Source: Oscillospiraceae bacterium (lineage in GTDB: Bacteria; Bacillota_A; Clostridia; Oscillospirales; Oscillospiraceae). Taken from it: a stretch of DNA of 30,461 nt. Of the stretch, positions 17,826-27,180 are shown one piece after another. The notes under the pieces were generated by a model that worked only from the letters and a program-made list of their open reading frames with translations, did no database searches and was not told the origin of the DNA. Every line of letters begins with the position of its first letter. Position 1 is the first letter of the stretch. The stretch is taken from contig SVLA01000006.1 in assembly GCA_015068175.1 (NCBI GenBank), forward strand, positions 1 through 30,461, in the 5' to 3' direction. The translations under genes and the position numbers were made by a program.

Positions 17826-19271
17826 TTATCCCTCCCGGCGGGCGGCGATCTCCGCCTGCTTTTGGGCCACGTTCTTTTCCACGTCCAGGAAAATCAGCAG
17901 GATGGCCAGGGCAATGCCCGTAAGGACCTCCAGACCCACGAAGCTGAAGGTGATCACGTTCTTCACCCCTTCGCTTTGGGTGGCCGCCACGGTGACACCC
18001 TCCACCAGCTCCGGCTCCACATAGCCGGCGCCGGACAGCAGGCCGTTAAAGATGCCGGTGCAGATACCCACCATGGCCACGGCGATGATATTATACACGG
18101 ACATGGCGATGCCATCGCAGCGGCTGCGGTTTTTCCACTCCATGTGGTCCAAAACATCGGCAAAAAGGGCCATGAACACATAGGCGCAGGGCAGGCCGCC
18201 TATATTTTTAATGAATTGGCCCACCAGCATCAGGACCATATTGGTGGGAAACAGACAGCAAATGGCGCCGCCGATGGCATACAGCACGAACCCCACGGCG
18301 GTGACATTCCGCTTGCCGAATTTCTTGGCCAGGGGCCATACCGCGAAAATGCCGATGCCCATGGGAATACCGCCGATGACGGACAGCAGGGTCTGGGTGA
18401 TGCCGTCGTTATAGGTGCCCAGCACATAGTTGCAGAAATAGGGCAGGCTGATATTCTTGATGGAGGAACCCAGGGTATAGATCAGGAAATAGACATAGAT
18501 GATGACCATGTACTTGTCGCTGAAAATGGTCTTGGCCTGCTTCAGGAAGGGGATATGCGCCCTCTCCCCTTCGGCATTTTCCAGGGTCACCCGTTCCTTG
18601 GTGAAGTAGTATTCCAGCAGGGTCAGGGGCAGAGCGATGATGGCCAGCAGGCTCATGGTGGTGATCCACTTGGCCTTATCCACCCCCAGCATGGGCATGA
18701 TGACCATGGGGAAGATCAGGGCCACCAGGATGCCGCTCATCATAATGGTGGCGATCTGGTTGAACACGCTGAGGCTGCCCCGGTCGGTGGTATTGCGGGT
18801 GGACAGCGGGACCATAAGGCCGTGGCTCATATTGAAAATGGTATAGGCGAAGGAATAAAAGAGGTTATAAGAGAGCATGACCCAAATGGCCTGGACCGTT
18901 TCCGACGCCTGGGGCACCGTGAACAGCAGGATGCCGCTGAGGGTCACCATGGGCGCGCTCAGCAGCAGCCAGGGCCGGGCCTTGCCTTCTTTGGTACGGG
19001 TGCGGTCAATGACCTGGCCCATGATCACATTTGTGACGGCATCGATGATCTTGGAGATGATGGGGAAGATCACCAAAAAGGCGCCGCCCCAAAGGCCGCC
19101 CAGCTTCAAAACGTCCGTGTAGTACACATTCAAATAGGTGGCCAGCACCGCATTGAGCAGCAATGCGCCGGCAGGGCCCAAAAGGTAGCCCAGCCACCGC
19201 TCCTTGCCGGTCACCTGCTCCGCGGTAAAACGGCTGGCAAATCGGGTGCCGTTAAACAATTCTTTCTTCAT
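17826..19271 (-). CDS. GPH-family sugar:cation symporter (MelB-like, MFS fold)
   Basis: Twelve-helix secondary transporter for glycosides, pentosides or hexuronides with sodium or proton. The 481-residue protein carries the GPH loop-2/3 signature [17 protein letters not shown], followed by the second-half helices. The start is the ATG at 19271 ([11 protein letters not shown]), preceded by AGGGAGGT at 6-8 bases. An in-frame GTG nine codons earlier lies in the intergenic palindrome region without a ribosome site. In GPH operons such symporters usually move di- or trisaccharides that the adjacent hydrolases then split. Here it lies between a GH3 and a GH78, so a rhamnose-containing or beta-linked disaccharide is the inferred cargo. 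It is a second uptake route in the same operon as an ABC importer. Confidence 0.92.
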   Translation of the reverse strand: MKKELFNGTRFASRFTAEQVTGKERWLGYLLGPAGALLLNAVLATYLNVYYTDVLKLGGLWGGAFLVIFPIISKIIDAVTNVIMGQVIDRTRTKEGKARPWLLLSAPMVTLSGILLFTVPQASETVQAIWVMLSYNLFYSFAYTIFNMSHGLMVPLSTRNTTDRGSLSVFNQIATIMMSGILVALIFPMVIMPMLGVDKAKWITTMSLLAIIALPLTLLEYYFTKERVTLENAEGERAHIPFLKQAKTIFSDKYMVIIYVYFLIYTLGSSIKNISLPYFCNYVLGTYNDGITQTLLSVIGGIPMGIGIFAVWPLAKKFGKRNVTAVGFVLYAIGGAICCLFPTNMVLMLVGQFIKNIGGLPCAYVFMALFADVLDHMEWKNRSRCDGIAMSVYNIIAVAMVGICTGIFNGLLSGAGYVEPELVEGVTVAATQSEGVKNVITFSFVGLEVLTGIALAILLIFLDVEKNVAQKQAEIAARREG

Positions 19272-19297
19272 ATGGTACCTCCCTGGAATGGTGGACA

Positions 19298-19321
19298 CCC
19301 GCGCCGGGATCCCGGCGCGGG
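19298..19321. other. 24-bp perfect GC palindrome between GH3 and GPH genes
   Basis: Arms CCCGCGCCGGGA / TCCCGGCGCGGG form a perfect inverted repeat, 8 bases after the GH3 stop. No T-run follows on the minus strand, so it is more likely an mRNA 3'-end stabiliser or processing hairpin than a terminator. It is the largest non-coding break within the distal half of the operon. Confidence 0.75.
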
Positions 19322-19329
19322 GCGTAAAA

Positions 19330-21762
19330 TCATTGCTGATCCAGCATCCTTGCCATGCGGTAGACCCGGGTGGCGTTGATCTGCAATTGCTGACGGGTCA
19401 GGCTGCCTTCGGCCAGGCCCTTGAGGATATTGTCATAGTCCGCTTTGCAGCCGGGCATGAACAGATCGCCGCCGGCGGCGGCCACCAACTGGGGTTTGAC
19501 GGCGGGGTGGAGATCTTCCTTGCTGTTCATAATGCCGTTGCCCACCACCCAGTCGGTCATGATGATGCCCTGGAAGCCGAACTCCCGGCGCAGGATGTTC
19601 TCGCACAGGTCCACGCTTTCGGCGGTGTGCCGGCCGTTGAGCAGGTTGTAGGAGGTCATGACGGCCTTGGGCTGGGATTCCCGCACGCAGATGCCGAAGC
19701 CCTTCAGGTAGATCTCCCGCAGGGCCCGCTGGGAGACGCAGGAATTATTGCCGAAGCGGTTATATTCCTGGTTATTGGCGGCGTAGTGCTTGACGGTGGT
19801 GCCGCGGCCGGGATGGGCCTGGACACCCTGGGTCAGGGCGGCGGCCATCTTGCCGCTGATCAGGGGATCTTCGGAGAAATATTCAAAATTCCGACCGCAG
19901 AGGATGCTGCGGTGGATATTCAGGGCCGGCGCCAGCCACAGATGGATGCCGTAGGTCTCCATTTCCGTGCCTACGATGTGACCGCAGATCTTGGCGAAGT
20001 CCACATTCCAGCTCTGGGCCAGGGCGGTACCGATGGGAATGGCAGTGCAATACTGCTGCCGGATCACCGCATTTTGGGGCGGTTTGCTGCCGGACAGGCG
20101 CTTCATGATCCACCGGACGAATCCGGGCATCACTTCCAGCATACTTTCGGGCATGCCGACGCTGCCAATCCCGTGGGCGCCCTTTTCATCCCGGTAGTAT
20201 TCCGGGGTGATCCGCACACCGGCGGGGCCGTCGGCCATGACCATATTGGGGAATCCCTGGGCCTTCAGTTGGGATGTGGTCTCGCCTGCCGCACCGGCCA
20301 CGGTGGTGCTGGCGTTGCCCACAAAGCTCTGCAGACCGCCCTTGGGATCAAAGGCACCCACCAGGGCGAAAGCCAACTGTTCGTTGGACAGATCCCGGAC
20401 CGCGTCATCGATGGGGTATTCATGGTCGTATGCCACCTTGCGGGTGGCCACGGCGGAAGCATCCAGCTTCAGCACCGGCACGTCATCGGCCAATGCCTCC
20501 GGGGAACGCTTCTCCGGGCGCCAATCTTCAAAATCCGGGTCGCCGCAGCAATTGCGGACCTGGGTCACGGAGACCGTCCGGTCCAGGTCGATGGCCGCCG
20601 CTACCGCAGTCTGGGTGCTGGAAGTGCCGACACGGAGGATATACCGGCCGGCTTCCAGGATGTAAGCGGCATCATCCCGGTCAAAGGAGGCGCAGGACGT
20701 CAGGTCGAAAGTAATGTGCAGGGTCTCACTCTGGCCGGGGGCCAGCAGGGCGGTCTTGCCGAAGGCCGCCAGATCCTGGTAAGGCTTATCCAGCTTGCCC
20801 TCCGGGGCGGACACATAGATCTGGACCGTTTCCTTGCCGGCGTAAGCGCCGGTATTGGTCACCCGGACCTGGGCGGTCACTTGGGTGCCTTCCAGGGCCA
20901 CATGTTCGGCATGGACATCAAAAGCGGTATAGGAACAGCCGTGGCCGAAAGGATACAGCGCCTTCTTGCCCACGGAATCAAAATAGCGGTAGCCCACATA
21001 GATGCCCTCGGTGTAACGGGTATCGTTGTGGTCGCCGAAGGTGCCGACATTACAGTAATCTTCCCAGGCGGACCAGGTGGTGGTCAGCTTGCCGGAGGGA
21101 TTCTGCTTGCCCAGCAGAATGTCCGCCAGGGCATCGCCGGTCTCCACGCCCAACTGGGAAAGGACCAGGATATTGCCCACTTCCTGCACATCCTGCAAGT
21201 CTACGGGGCCGCCGGCATTGATCACCAGCATGAATTTGCTGAACTTTTTATTCAGGGTCAGGATGTCCCGCTTCTCCGTGGCGGAGAGTTTTACATCCCC
21301 TTCCACCGGCATCCGGTCATTGCCTTCGCCGGAGATCCGGGAGACCACATAGATGGCGGCATCCCCCTGGGCATCCAGGGGCAGGTCGTAGTTGGGTTCC
21401 GGCATGGTTTTGCCCATGGCATACGTAATAATATTGGTCTTGGCAGTCTTTGCTTCCACGCCCAACTGCTTTAGCCAGGCTTTCCGGGCCTGGACATACA
21501 TGGCATCGTATGCATCCAGCCAGGATGTGGTGGTCAGGGTAAAGCCGGCATTTTTCAGGCCCTGCTCCACGGTGAAAAAGTATCGGGAATTGACCTCACC
21601 GGAGCCGGTGCCGCCCTTGACGGTCTTGCGGACACCGCTGCCGTAGGCGGCGATGCTGCAAGGACCGGCCAGGGGAAATGCGCCGTTGGTTTTCAACAGG
21701 ACGGTGCATTCCGCCAGGTGGGAACGCAGCAGCGCCAGGTGTTTCTTTTCCATATCCTGCAT
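19330..21762 (-). CDS. GH3 beta-glycosidase with swapped domain order, cytoplasmic
   Basis: Retaining exo-beta-glycosidase, most likely beta-glucosidase-like. It has 810 residues and no signal peptide. The usual GH3 order is reversed. The alpha/beta sandwich comes first (about 35-280, with SGEGNDR and candidate acid/base E146), then a fibronectin-III-like domain (285-390). The TIM barrel is last (455-810), with [19 protein letters not shown] and nucleophile D737 in IIMTDW. This inverted arrangement is known from Ruminococcus and Butyrivibrio beta-glucosidases. I chose the ATG at 21762 (MQDMEKK) because GAGG lies 8 bases upstream; the ATG eight codons earlier (21786) has no recognisable site. 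It lies between two GH78 genes and probably cleaves the beta-linked core left after rhamnose removal (inference). Confidence 0.92.
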   Translation of the reverse strand: MQDMEKKHLALLRSHLAECTVLLKTNGAFPLAGPCSIAAYGSGVRKTVKGGTGSGEVNSRYFFTVEQGLKNAGFTLTTTSWLDAYDAMYVQARKAWLKQLGVEAKTAKTNIITYAMGKTMPEPNYDLPLDAQGDAAIYVVSRISGEGNDRMPVEGDVKLSATEKRDILTLNKKFSKFMLVINAGGPVDLQDVQEVGNILVLSQLGVETGDALADILLGKQNPSGKLTTTWSAWEDYCNVGTFGDHNDTRYTEGIYVGYRYFDSVGKKALYPFGHGCSYTAFDVHAEHVALEGTQVTAQVRVTNTGAYAGKETVQIYVSAPEGKLDKPYQDLAAFGKTALLAPGQSETLHITFDLTSCASFDRDDAAYILEAGRYILRVGTSSTQTAVAAAIDLDRTVSVTQVRNCCGDPDFEDWRPEKRSPEALADDVPVLKLDASAVATRKVAYDHEYPIDDAVRDLSNEQLAFALVGAFDPKGGLQSFVGNASTTVAGAAGETTSQLKAQGFPNMVMADGPAGVRITPEYYRDEKGAHGIGSVGMPESMLEVMPGFVRWIMKRLSGSKPPQNAVIRQQYCTAIPIGTALAQSWNVDFAKICGHIVGTEMETYGIHLWLAPALNIHRSILCGRNFEYFSEDPLISGKMAAALTQGVQAHPGRGTTVKHYAANNQEYNRFGNNSCVSQRALREIYLKGFGICVRESQPKAVMTSYNLLNGRHTAESVDLCENILRREFGFQGIIMTDWVVGNGIMNSKEDLHPAVKPQLVAAAGGDLFMPGCKADYDNILKGLAEGSLTRQQLQINATRVYRMARMLDQQ

Positions 21763-21808
21763 CTTCTTATCCTCACTTTCAGACATCAGCAGGTTTTCTG
21801 CCGATCTG

Positions 21809-22342
21809 TTATTTTTCGTATTGTTTCAATCTGCGGATGAATTCCGGGTTCGGCTGCAGCAGCACCCGGACGGTCTGCCCCTCGTGGCGCACATCCAGAG
21901 CCCAGCAGTCATGGGGGTCCACCACCGCCCGGATCACCCGGCCGTGATGCTCCTCTGCCTCGTCCACCGGCGCAAACGCGGCCAGGGACCGGCATTGGAT
22001 CTCTGCCAGCAATTTGCGATGGCGATCCCCCCGGCAGGACCAAAGTTCCAGCCGGTCATTCCAAAGGATGTACTCATAGACCCGGTTCAGCCGGATCAGG
22101 GCGATCCACACCAGGATCAGCAGCACCGTGGCCGGGATCGTGAAGATCACGAACTCCATCATCCACAAGGTGGCCGCGCCGCTGCTTTCCCGGGCGAAGG
22201 CCGCCGCCACGGCGATGCCATAGGTCCAGGCCATGAACAGGCAGATCACCAGCGCGATCCGCAGCAGCTTCAGCAGGCGGATCCGCCGGGCATTTTGTTC
22301 ATTATAACACGGACTGAGGATCATTTCCAGTTGTTCTTCCAT
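21809..22342 (-). CDS. Small two-helix membrane protein, DUF6106-like
   Basis: Function unknown. The 177-residue protein has two hydrophobic segments (about 26-46 and 62-84) and a soluble, probably cytoplasmic, C-terminal domain of about 90 residues. The MEEQL opening, the RVYEYILWNDRLEL strand after the second helix and the FIRRLKQYEK-type ending resemble the small Clostridial membrane family DUF6106. This is a resemblance by eye, not a search result. It begins three bases after the upstream permease stop, with GAAGGA overlapping that gene's end, so it is translated as part of the operon. It is atypical for an ABC sugar operon; a role in permease assembly or sensing is only a guess. Confidence 0.7.
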   Translation of the reverse strand: MEEQLEMILSPCYNEQNARRIRLLKLLRIALVICLFMAWTYGIAVAAAFARESSGAATLWMMEFVIFTIPATVLLILVWIALIRLNRVYEYILWNDRLELWSCRGDRHRKLLAEIQCRSLAAFAPVDEAEEHHGRVIRAVVDPHDCWALDVRHEGQTVRVLLQPNPEFIRRLKQYEK

Positions 22343-22344
22343 TT

Positions 22345-23253
22345 TTATTCCTTCACACCGCCGGTGAGGGCGCCCTTTTCAATGGTATTGAGGAAGAAGG
22401 GGAACGCCACCAGGATCGGCAGGGTGGCCACCACGATGAGGCAGAACTGGATCAGATACCGGGAATAATCGGGGTTGGTACTCATAAGGAACGAGGTGTT
22501 ATTGGCCACGAATTCCCGGATGAACAACTGCAGCGGCCACCACTCCCGGGCATTGGGCAGGTAGACCATGGCCTGGAACCAGGAATTCCACTGGGTGACC
22601 ACATTATACAGCACCACCACCGCCACGGTGCCGCGGCATTGGGGCAGAGCGATCTGCATCATGACCTGGAAGTGGTTGGCGCCATCCATTTCCGCCGCCT
22701 CGATGGTCTGCTTCGGCACGCTGCGGAAGGCGTTGGCCGTCATCATAATGAAGAAGGCATTGGTGCAGGTGGGCAGGATCACCGCCAGAGGGGTATTGAG
22801 CATGCCCAGGCTGCGGATGATCATGTAGGAGGGGATCAGGCCGCCGGAGAACATCATGGTGATGATGACAAAGACCGTCATCAGGCCGTTGAAACGGGTG
22901 GGGCGGCTCAGCGCGTAGCCGGTCATCACGTTGATCAGCAGGCCCAGGAGGGTGGTACTCACCACATACAGCAACGTATTGCGGTAACCCACCAGGATGC
23001 TGTTATCTTTCAGGATCAGTTTATAGCCGTCCAGGGTCCAATCGCCCACCGGCTTCAGGATCAGGCCCTCCGTGGCGAACATGGCCTTGCCATCGGAAAC
23101 GGAGGCCACCAGCACATACCACAGCGGCACAAAGCAGATGATCATGACGCCGATCAAAACCAGAACGATAAGGATGTCCGCAACGGTGCCGGAAAGGGTC
23201 CGGGTCTCGACCATGGAACTGTTGCTGTTCCGTCTTAAGAATTTTCTGTTCAT
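22345..23253 (-). CDS. ABC transporter permease, LplC/YtcP type
   Basis: One half of a CUT1-type oligosaccharide import channel. It has 302 residues, about six helices, and the EAA loop EAAEMDGANHF near residue 200. The LplC-type signature segments (MMFSGGLIPSYM and the ending FFLNTIEKGALTGGVKE) are clear. The family pairs with LplB-type permeases and large LplA/YtcQ-type binding lipoproteins, all present here. GGGGAGG lies 8 bases before the ATG, 14 bases after the LplB-type stop. No ATP-binding subunit is encoded in this array. Confidence 0.93.
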   Translation of the reverse strand: MNRKFLRRNSNSSMVETRTLSGTVADILIVLVLIGVMIICFVPLWYVLVASVSDGKAMFATEGLILKPVGDWTLDGYKLILKDNSILVGYRNTLLYVVSTTLLGLLINVMTGYALSRPTRFNGLMTVFVIITMMFSGGLIPSYMIIRSLGMLNTPLAVILPTCTNAFFIMMTANAFRSVPKQTIEAAEMDGANHFQVMMQIALPQCRGTVAVVVLYNVVTQWNSWFQAMVYLPNAREWWPLQLFIREFVANNTSFLMSTNPDYSRYLIQFCLIVVATLPILVAFPFFLNTIEKGALTGGVKE

Positions 23254-23267
23254 AACGAGTCCTCCCC

Positions 23268-24215
23268 TTAACCCAGGCGCTTGGATGCGGACTGGTTGAG
23301 TTTATTGGACAGGATCAGCAGAGTGGTGGCGATCACCGACTGGAAAAGGCCCGCCGCCGCAGAAAGGCCGTAATTGCTGTTGGCGATACCGTAACGGTAG
23401 GTGTAGGTACTCAGGCAGTCCGCCGTGTCATAAATGGTGGGCGAATACAGCAGCAGCACCTTATCGAAGCCGGTCACGAAGACCAGACCCACCCGCAGGG
23501 TGAACATGGTGACTACCGTTGGCAGCACGCCGGGCAGGGTGATGTAAAGCATCCGCTGCCAGCGGTTGGCGCTGTCCATGGCCGCCGCTTCGTAAAGATT
23601 GGGATTGATATTGGAAATGGCGGCCACATAGATGATGGAGCCGTAACCCATGCCCTGCCATACTTCGGAGAAGGTGTTGATCCACCAGAAATACTTGGGG
23701 TTGGCCAGCAGATTTTCCCGTTCGGCGCCGAAGGCCACCAGAATATCCGTAACGATGCCCTGGGTATCGCAGAAATTGGTGATCAGGGTGCAGACCACCA
23801 CGGTAGCGATGAAATAGGGCATATAGCTCACGGTTTGGACCACCCGGCGGAACTTTTTACTGGTCAGTTCCGACAGCAGCAGGGCCAGCACAATGGGGAA
23901 AACGAAGCCGATGGTCAGGTTCATAAACGCCATGACCACGGTGTTGCGGAACACCGTCAGGAATTCCTCGCTGGAAAACAGATCCATAAAATTGGCCATA
24001 CCCACCCATTTGCTGCCGAAGAAGCCTTTGGTGGGTTTGAAATTCTCAAAAGCCATGACGATGCCGAACATGGGAGCATAGTTAAAAATACCGAAAAGCA
24101 CGACGGCCGGCAGGAACAGCAGGTACACAGACCAATTCTGTTTCCAATCCTTCTGATTCCGGATCCGGGTCCGGGTCCGGCGGTCCATCACGGCGTTGCT
24201 GATTGTGTTTTGCAC
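23268..24215 (-). CDS. ABC transporter permease, LplB/YtcO type
   Basis: Other half of the import channel. It has 315 residues and six helices after a basic cytoplasmic N-terminus. The EAA loop EAAAMDSANRWQ lies near residue 212. The start is GTG (MQNTISNAVMDRR) with GGAAGGAG 8 bases upstream; the first internal ATG is codon 10 and has no better site. LplB/YtcO importers in Firmicutes commonly serve pectic or other complex plant oligosaccharides, including rhamnogalacturonan-related ones (family knowledge). That fits the flanking rhamnosidases. Confidence 0.92.
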   Translation of the reverse strand: MQNTISNAVMDRRTRTRIRNQKDWKQNWSVYLLFLPAVVLFGIFNYAPMFGIVMAFENFKPTKGFFGSKWVGMANFMDLFSSEEFLTVFRNTVVMAFMNLTIGFVFPIVLALLLSELTSKKFRRVVQTVSYMPYFIATVVVCTLITNFCDTQGIVTDILVAFGAERENLLANPKYFWWINTFSEVWQGMGYGSIIYVAAISNINPNLYEAAAMDSANRWQRMLYITLPGVLPTVVTMFTLRVGLVFVTGFDKVLLLYSPTIYDTADCLSTYTYRYGIANSNYGLSAAAGLFQSVIATTLLILSNKLNQSASKRLG

Positions 24216-24240
24216 GGAAAGGTCTCCTTCCTATACAGTT

Positions 24241-24265
24241 GGGAGAGGGGCGGCGCCCCTCTCCC
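24241..24265. other. Perfect GC hairpin between the unknown lipoprotein and the permease genes
   Basis: 11-bp perfect stem (GGGAGAGGGGC / GCCCCTCTCCC) with a 3-base loop, 8 bases after the lipoprotein stop. No T-run follows on the minus strand. It would protect the 3' end of the upstream segment (rhamnosidase, binding protein, lipoprotein) and so set a higher receptor-to-permease ratio (inference). Confidence 0.75.
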
Positions 24266-24273
24266 GGGAAATA

Positions 24274-25323
24274 TTAGCCTGCGTTGGTCCAGGAAACGGT
24301 GACGGTGGGTGCGGAAGTGTAACCCACGGTCAGCAGCGTGTACTCGCCGCTCCAGGTGGCGTAGTCGGCGGTGGGGCACTCCAGGACGGAGCCATCCTCG
24401 AAGGTGAAGGTGAACTTGCTGTAGTCCGCGGCGAACTCATAGGTACCCTTGGCAGTCGCAAAGACCTGGGAACCGTCGGCCATGCCCTCGGTCAGCTCGA
24501 AAGTGCCGTCGGTGAAGCAGGTCAGGGTCACGGCGAACCAGCCATCCAGGGCGCCGGTGAAGACCTGGGCGGCTTCCTTCTGCGCGGTGGGATCCTTGTC
24601 CGTCATGGCGTAGGTGCTGGTGCCGTCGCTGAGGGTGACGGTCTCACCCAGGGTCAGGGTGAAGGTGTTGCCGGTCTCTTCCTCGGTCATGGTGTAGACC
24701 GTGCCGTTGGCGGTCAGTTCCTTGGTGAAGGTGCCCATGGAGCCGGCCTCGGCAGCGCCGTAGATGCCATCCAGAACATAGCTGTAGTCGGTGTAGACGG
24801 AGACATGGATGCCGTCCTCGGCGTAGTTGGCGCTGTAGAAGTCTGCCACGGTGGCCAGAGTCTCTTCCAGGTCGGTGCCCAGCTTGGCCAGGTCATAGGT
24901 GGCCAGGCTCAGGGAGCAGTAGATGCCGCACAGGTAGGTCATCTTAACGCCATCCACTTCCTTCTCGATGACGTTGTGGCTGACGCCTTCAGCATCAAAA
25001 TCGAAAGTGACTACGGCCAGGATCTTGTTGCCGTTCTCGTCGTTACCGGAGCCTTCGGTGACGGTGTAGGTGCCGATGGAGACAACGCTGGTGAACTCGT
25101 CCATGTAGTAGGTGCCGTCCTCATGGAGCATATACTCCACGCCCAGACCGTTCTGATCGCCCGGATCATACTTGTAGGAGCCGGCCACGGAGAAGGCAGG
25201 CTCGGTGGGATCGGCGGCACCGGTGGTGGGGTTCTGGGGTTCGGTGGGATCGGTGTCAGGGGTGCAGGCAGCCATGGCCAGCACCAGGGCCAGGCTCAGC
25301 AGAATGCAGATCAGCTTTTTCAT
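24274..25323 (-). CDS. Lipoprotein of unknown function with internal repeats, inside the rhamnoside ABC operon
   Basis: Not recognised. The 349-residue lipid-anchored protein has lipobox AMAAC (lipidated Cys20) and an acidic Pro-rich linker (TDPTEPQNPTTGAADPTEP). Beta-rich sequence follows, with three related stretches of pattern DGT-x-x-L...GT-[YF]...F-[TD]-F near residues 65-105, 165-210 and 265-310. The pattern is lipocalin-like. The mature protein is strongly acidic. AAGGAG lies 9 bases before the ATG, 22 bases after the binding-protein stop. Sitting between receptor and permeases, it is plausibly an accessory surface glycan- or aglycone-binding protein, but nothing in the sequence proves that. 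Confidence 0.85.
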   Translation of the reverse strand: MKKLICILLSLALVLAMAACTPDTDPTEPQNPTTGAADPTEPAFSVAGSYKYDPGDQNGLGVEYMLHEDGTYYMDEFTSVVSIGTYTVTEGSGNDENGNKILAVVTFDFDAEGVSHNVIEKEVDGVKMTYLCGIYCSLSLATYDLAKLGTDLEETLATVADFYSANYAEDGIHVSVYTDYSYVLDGIYGAAEAGSMGTFTKELTANGTVYTMTEEETGNTFTLTLGETVTLSDGTSTYAMTDKDPTAQKEAAQVFTGALDGWFAVTLTCFTDGTFELTEGMADGSQVFATAKGTYEFAADYSKFTFTFEDGSVLECPTADYATWSGEYTLLTVGYTSAPTVTVSWTNAG

Positions 25324-25345
25324 TTTGATTTACTCCTTTTGTTTT

Positions 25346-27133
25346 TTATTGTTCACTCAGAGCGCTGTCCACAACGCTCTGGAGAATGTCGGTGTTCTTT
25401 TCCTGCTTACGGGTCTTCAGGGCCGCCTGGAACTTGGTCCAGTTCTTGTCGCTGAGTTCCGTCTGACCCTTGATGAACTTGGGCACTTCAATGGCCAGGT
25501 AGTCCCGGATGGCAGCCTGGGTATTGCGGTAACCCTGGCCGGCTTCGGCATCCATCTGGGCCAGCAGAGAATTGCTGACGGTACCCTTGTTTTCATACCT
25601 GGACCAGGCTTCCTGGGCCATATTCTTGCGGTGATCGTCGGGGGTGGTGTCGGGGGAATAATACTCATAGCTGCCGGCACCCAGACCGATGAAATAGGTG
25701 CTGGACACCGCCACGGCCAGATTGCCGGAATCGTTGAAAATAATGTCAGCGATCCGGTCCAGATTTCCGTTGGGATCCTTTTCGCCCCGCTCGTTGACCT
25801 TGTAGTAAGTGCCTTCGGTCAGGCCGTACTGGGTCATCAGGGACAGATCGATGTCAAACTCGGCCATCTGTTCCTTGGTCAGGCCGTAGCTGTGGAGGCG
25901 CATACCCTCTTCGGAGTAGAGCCAATCGATCATTTCCATGAATTTTTCCACATTTTTGCCTTCGATGGCATCGGTGATCATCCAGGTGCGGGTGGTTTCC
26001 ATGCTGTCCTGGTAGAAAATGGTGGGGTCGGGAGCATCCGCCGTCAGCTTGGGCTGGGGCGCCGCCCAGACATCGATGCCCAGGGTGGCCGGCTGCTCAG
26101 CGCTCTCAATGGCGCTGCCCAACTGGCCGCCGGTACCGTACCAGGCGCCCACTTTGCCCTGGTAGACGGTGTTGGCATCGATCTGATAGAACATATCGCC
26201 GGTACGGGTGGCAAAATCGGGATCCAGCCAGCCGTTGTCATACCAGGTCTTCATGGTCTCCAGGTAATCCCGGAACTCTTCGGAGCCGGCGCCGAACCTG
26301 ACGGTCTCGAAGAAGCCGTCGCCGTCCTCATCATAGGTGTTCCACAGAGCGCCCGTATTCCATGCGCAGAGGAACTCGCCGGTCTCCTGGTAGCCGCGGT
26401 AACCCATGCTGATGGCGTAGGCATAATCGGGGCACTTTTCAAACTGGCTGAACATCCATTCCCAGTCCGCCACGGTCAGGGGGTTCTCGTTGCCGTCGGA
26501 ATCCAGGTAGCCATCGGGGAAGTTGACATCGTCACGGTAGACGCCGTTTTCTTCCCAGCTCTTGAAAGTCCCGCCGGTCACGGGGTCCGTGCCGTATTTT
26601 ACCAGCCAATCCCGGCGGTAAACGTAACCGCCCCACTGCTGGGGAACGGCGGCATTGTAGTTATTCAGGGTCAGGTACTTGCCGCCGACGGTGGCATAAG
26701 CAGTGGCGCCGTTCTTATGGGTCTCCACGAAGTTCTTGTAGTTGGGCATGTAGTCGTTGACATACTGGGTCAGGTCCAGGCAGACACCGTCGCCATTGTC
26801 ATAAAGGTCCGCAATGGTGCCGGTGTAGAAGGACAGGTCCATCATGTCGGGGTAATCGCCGGTGGCGATCAGGGTGTTGAAATTGTCGGTCTCGTTGCCC
26901 ACCGCGGGGGTGATGAACTCCAGGTCGATATCGAATTTCTTCTCGATATACTGGATGACCGGGTTTTGCCCGTAGTTGGTGTAGTAGGCGCTGTCCACAG
27001 ACGAACCCATCCAAATGGTGAAGGTATCCGCATCGTCTTTGGTGGTATTGCAGCCGGTCAGCACGGGCAGCAAACCAAACAGCATGGCGGCCGTCAGCAT
27101 CCACGCCAGTACATGCTTGATGTGTTTCTTCAT
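25346..27133 (-). CDS. Extracellular solute-binding lipoprotein, LplA/YtcQ type
   Basis: Receptor of the LplBC-type importer. It has 595 residues, with lipobox VLTGC (lipidated Cys28) and a two-lobe binding-protein fold. The family features are a DYPDMMDLS segment, GG-x-YLTLNNYN, a bulky hinge and a large size (about 100-150 residues above MalE-like receptors). It is Trp/Tyr-rich, as usual for oligosaccharide clefts. AAGGAGG lies 9 bases before the ATG. A small 6-bp hairpin (27154-27169) lies in the 47-base gap after the rhamnosidase stop. Ligand unknown; the operon points to a rhamnose-bearing oligosaccharide or glycoside. Confidence 0.94.
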   Translation of the reverse strand: MKKHIKHVLAWMLTAAMLFGLLPVLTGCNTTKDDADTFTIWMGSSVDSAYYTNYGQNPVIQYIEKKFDIDLEFITPAVGNETDNFNTLIATGDYPDMMDLSFYTGTIADLYDNGDGVCLDLTQYVNDYMPNYKNFVETHKNGATAYATVGGKYLTLNNYNAAVPQQWGGYVYRRDWLVKYGTDPVTGGTFKSWEENGVYRDDVNFPDGYLDSDGNENPLTVADWEWMFSQFEKCPDYAYAISMGYRGYQETGEFLCAWNTGALWNTYDEDGDGFFETVRFGAGSEEFRDYLETMKTWYDNGWLDPDFATRTGDMFYQIDANTVYQGKVGAWYGTGGQLGSAIESAEQPATLGIDVWAAPQPKLTADAPDPTIFYQDSMETTRTWMITDAIEGKNVEKFMEMIDWLYSEEGMRLHSYGLTKEQMAEFDIDLSLMTQYGLTEGTYYKVNERGEKDPNGNLDRIADIIFNDSGNLAVAVSSTYFIGLGAGSYEYYSPDTTPDDHRKNMAQEAWSRYENKGTVSNSLLAQMDAEAGQGYRNTQAAIRDYLAIEVPKFIKGQTELSDKNWTKFQAALKTRKQEKNTDILQSVVDSALSEQ

Positions 27134-27153
27134 TTTGCTTCCTCCTTATTTTT

Positions 27154-27169
27154 CGGTGGACCCCCACCG
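27154..27169. other. Small hairpin in the rhamnosidase/binding-protein gap
   Basis: CGGTGG / CCACCG arms (6 bp) with a 4-base loop, just upstream of the binding-protein ribosome site. No T-run follows. Confidence 0.45.
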
Positions 27170-27180
27170 TAATGTATTTT

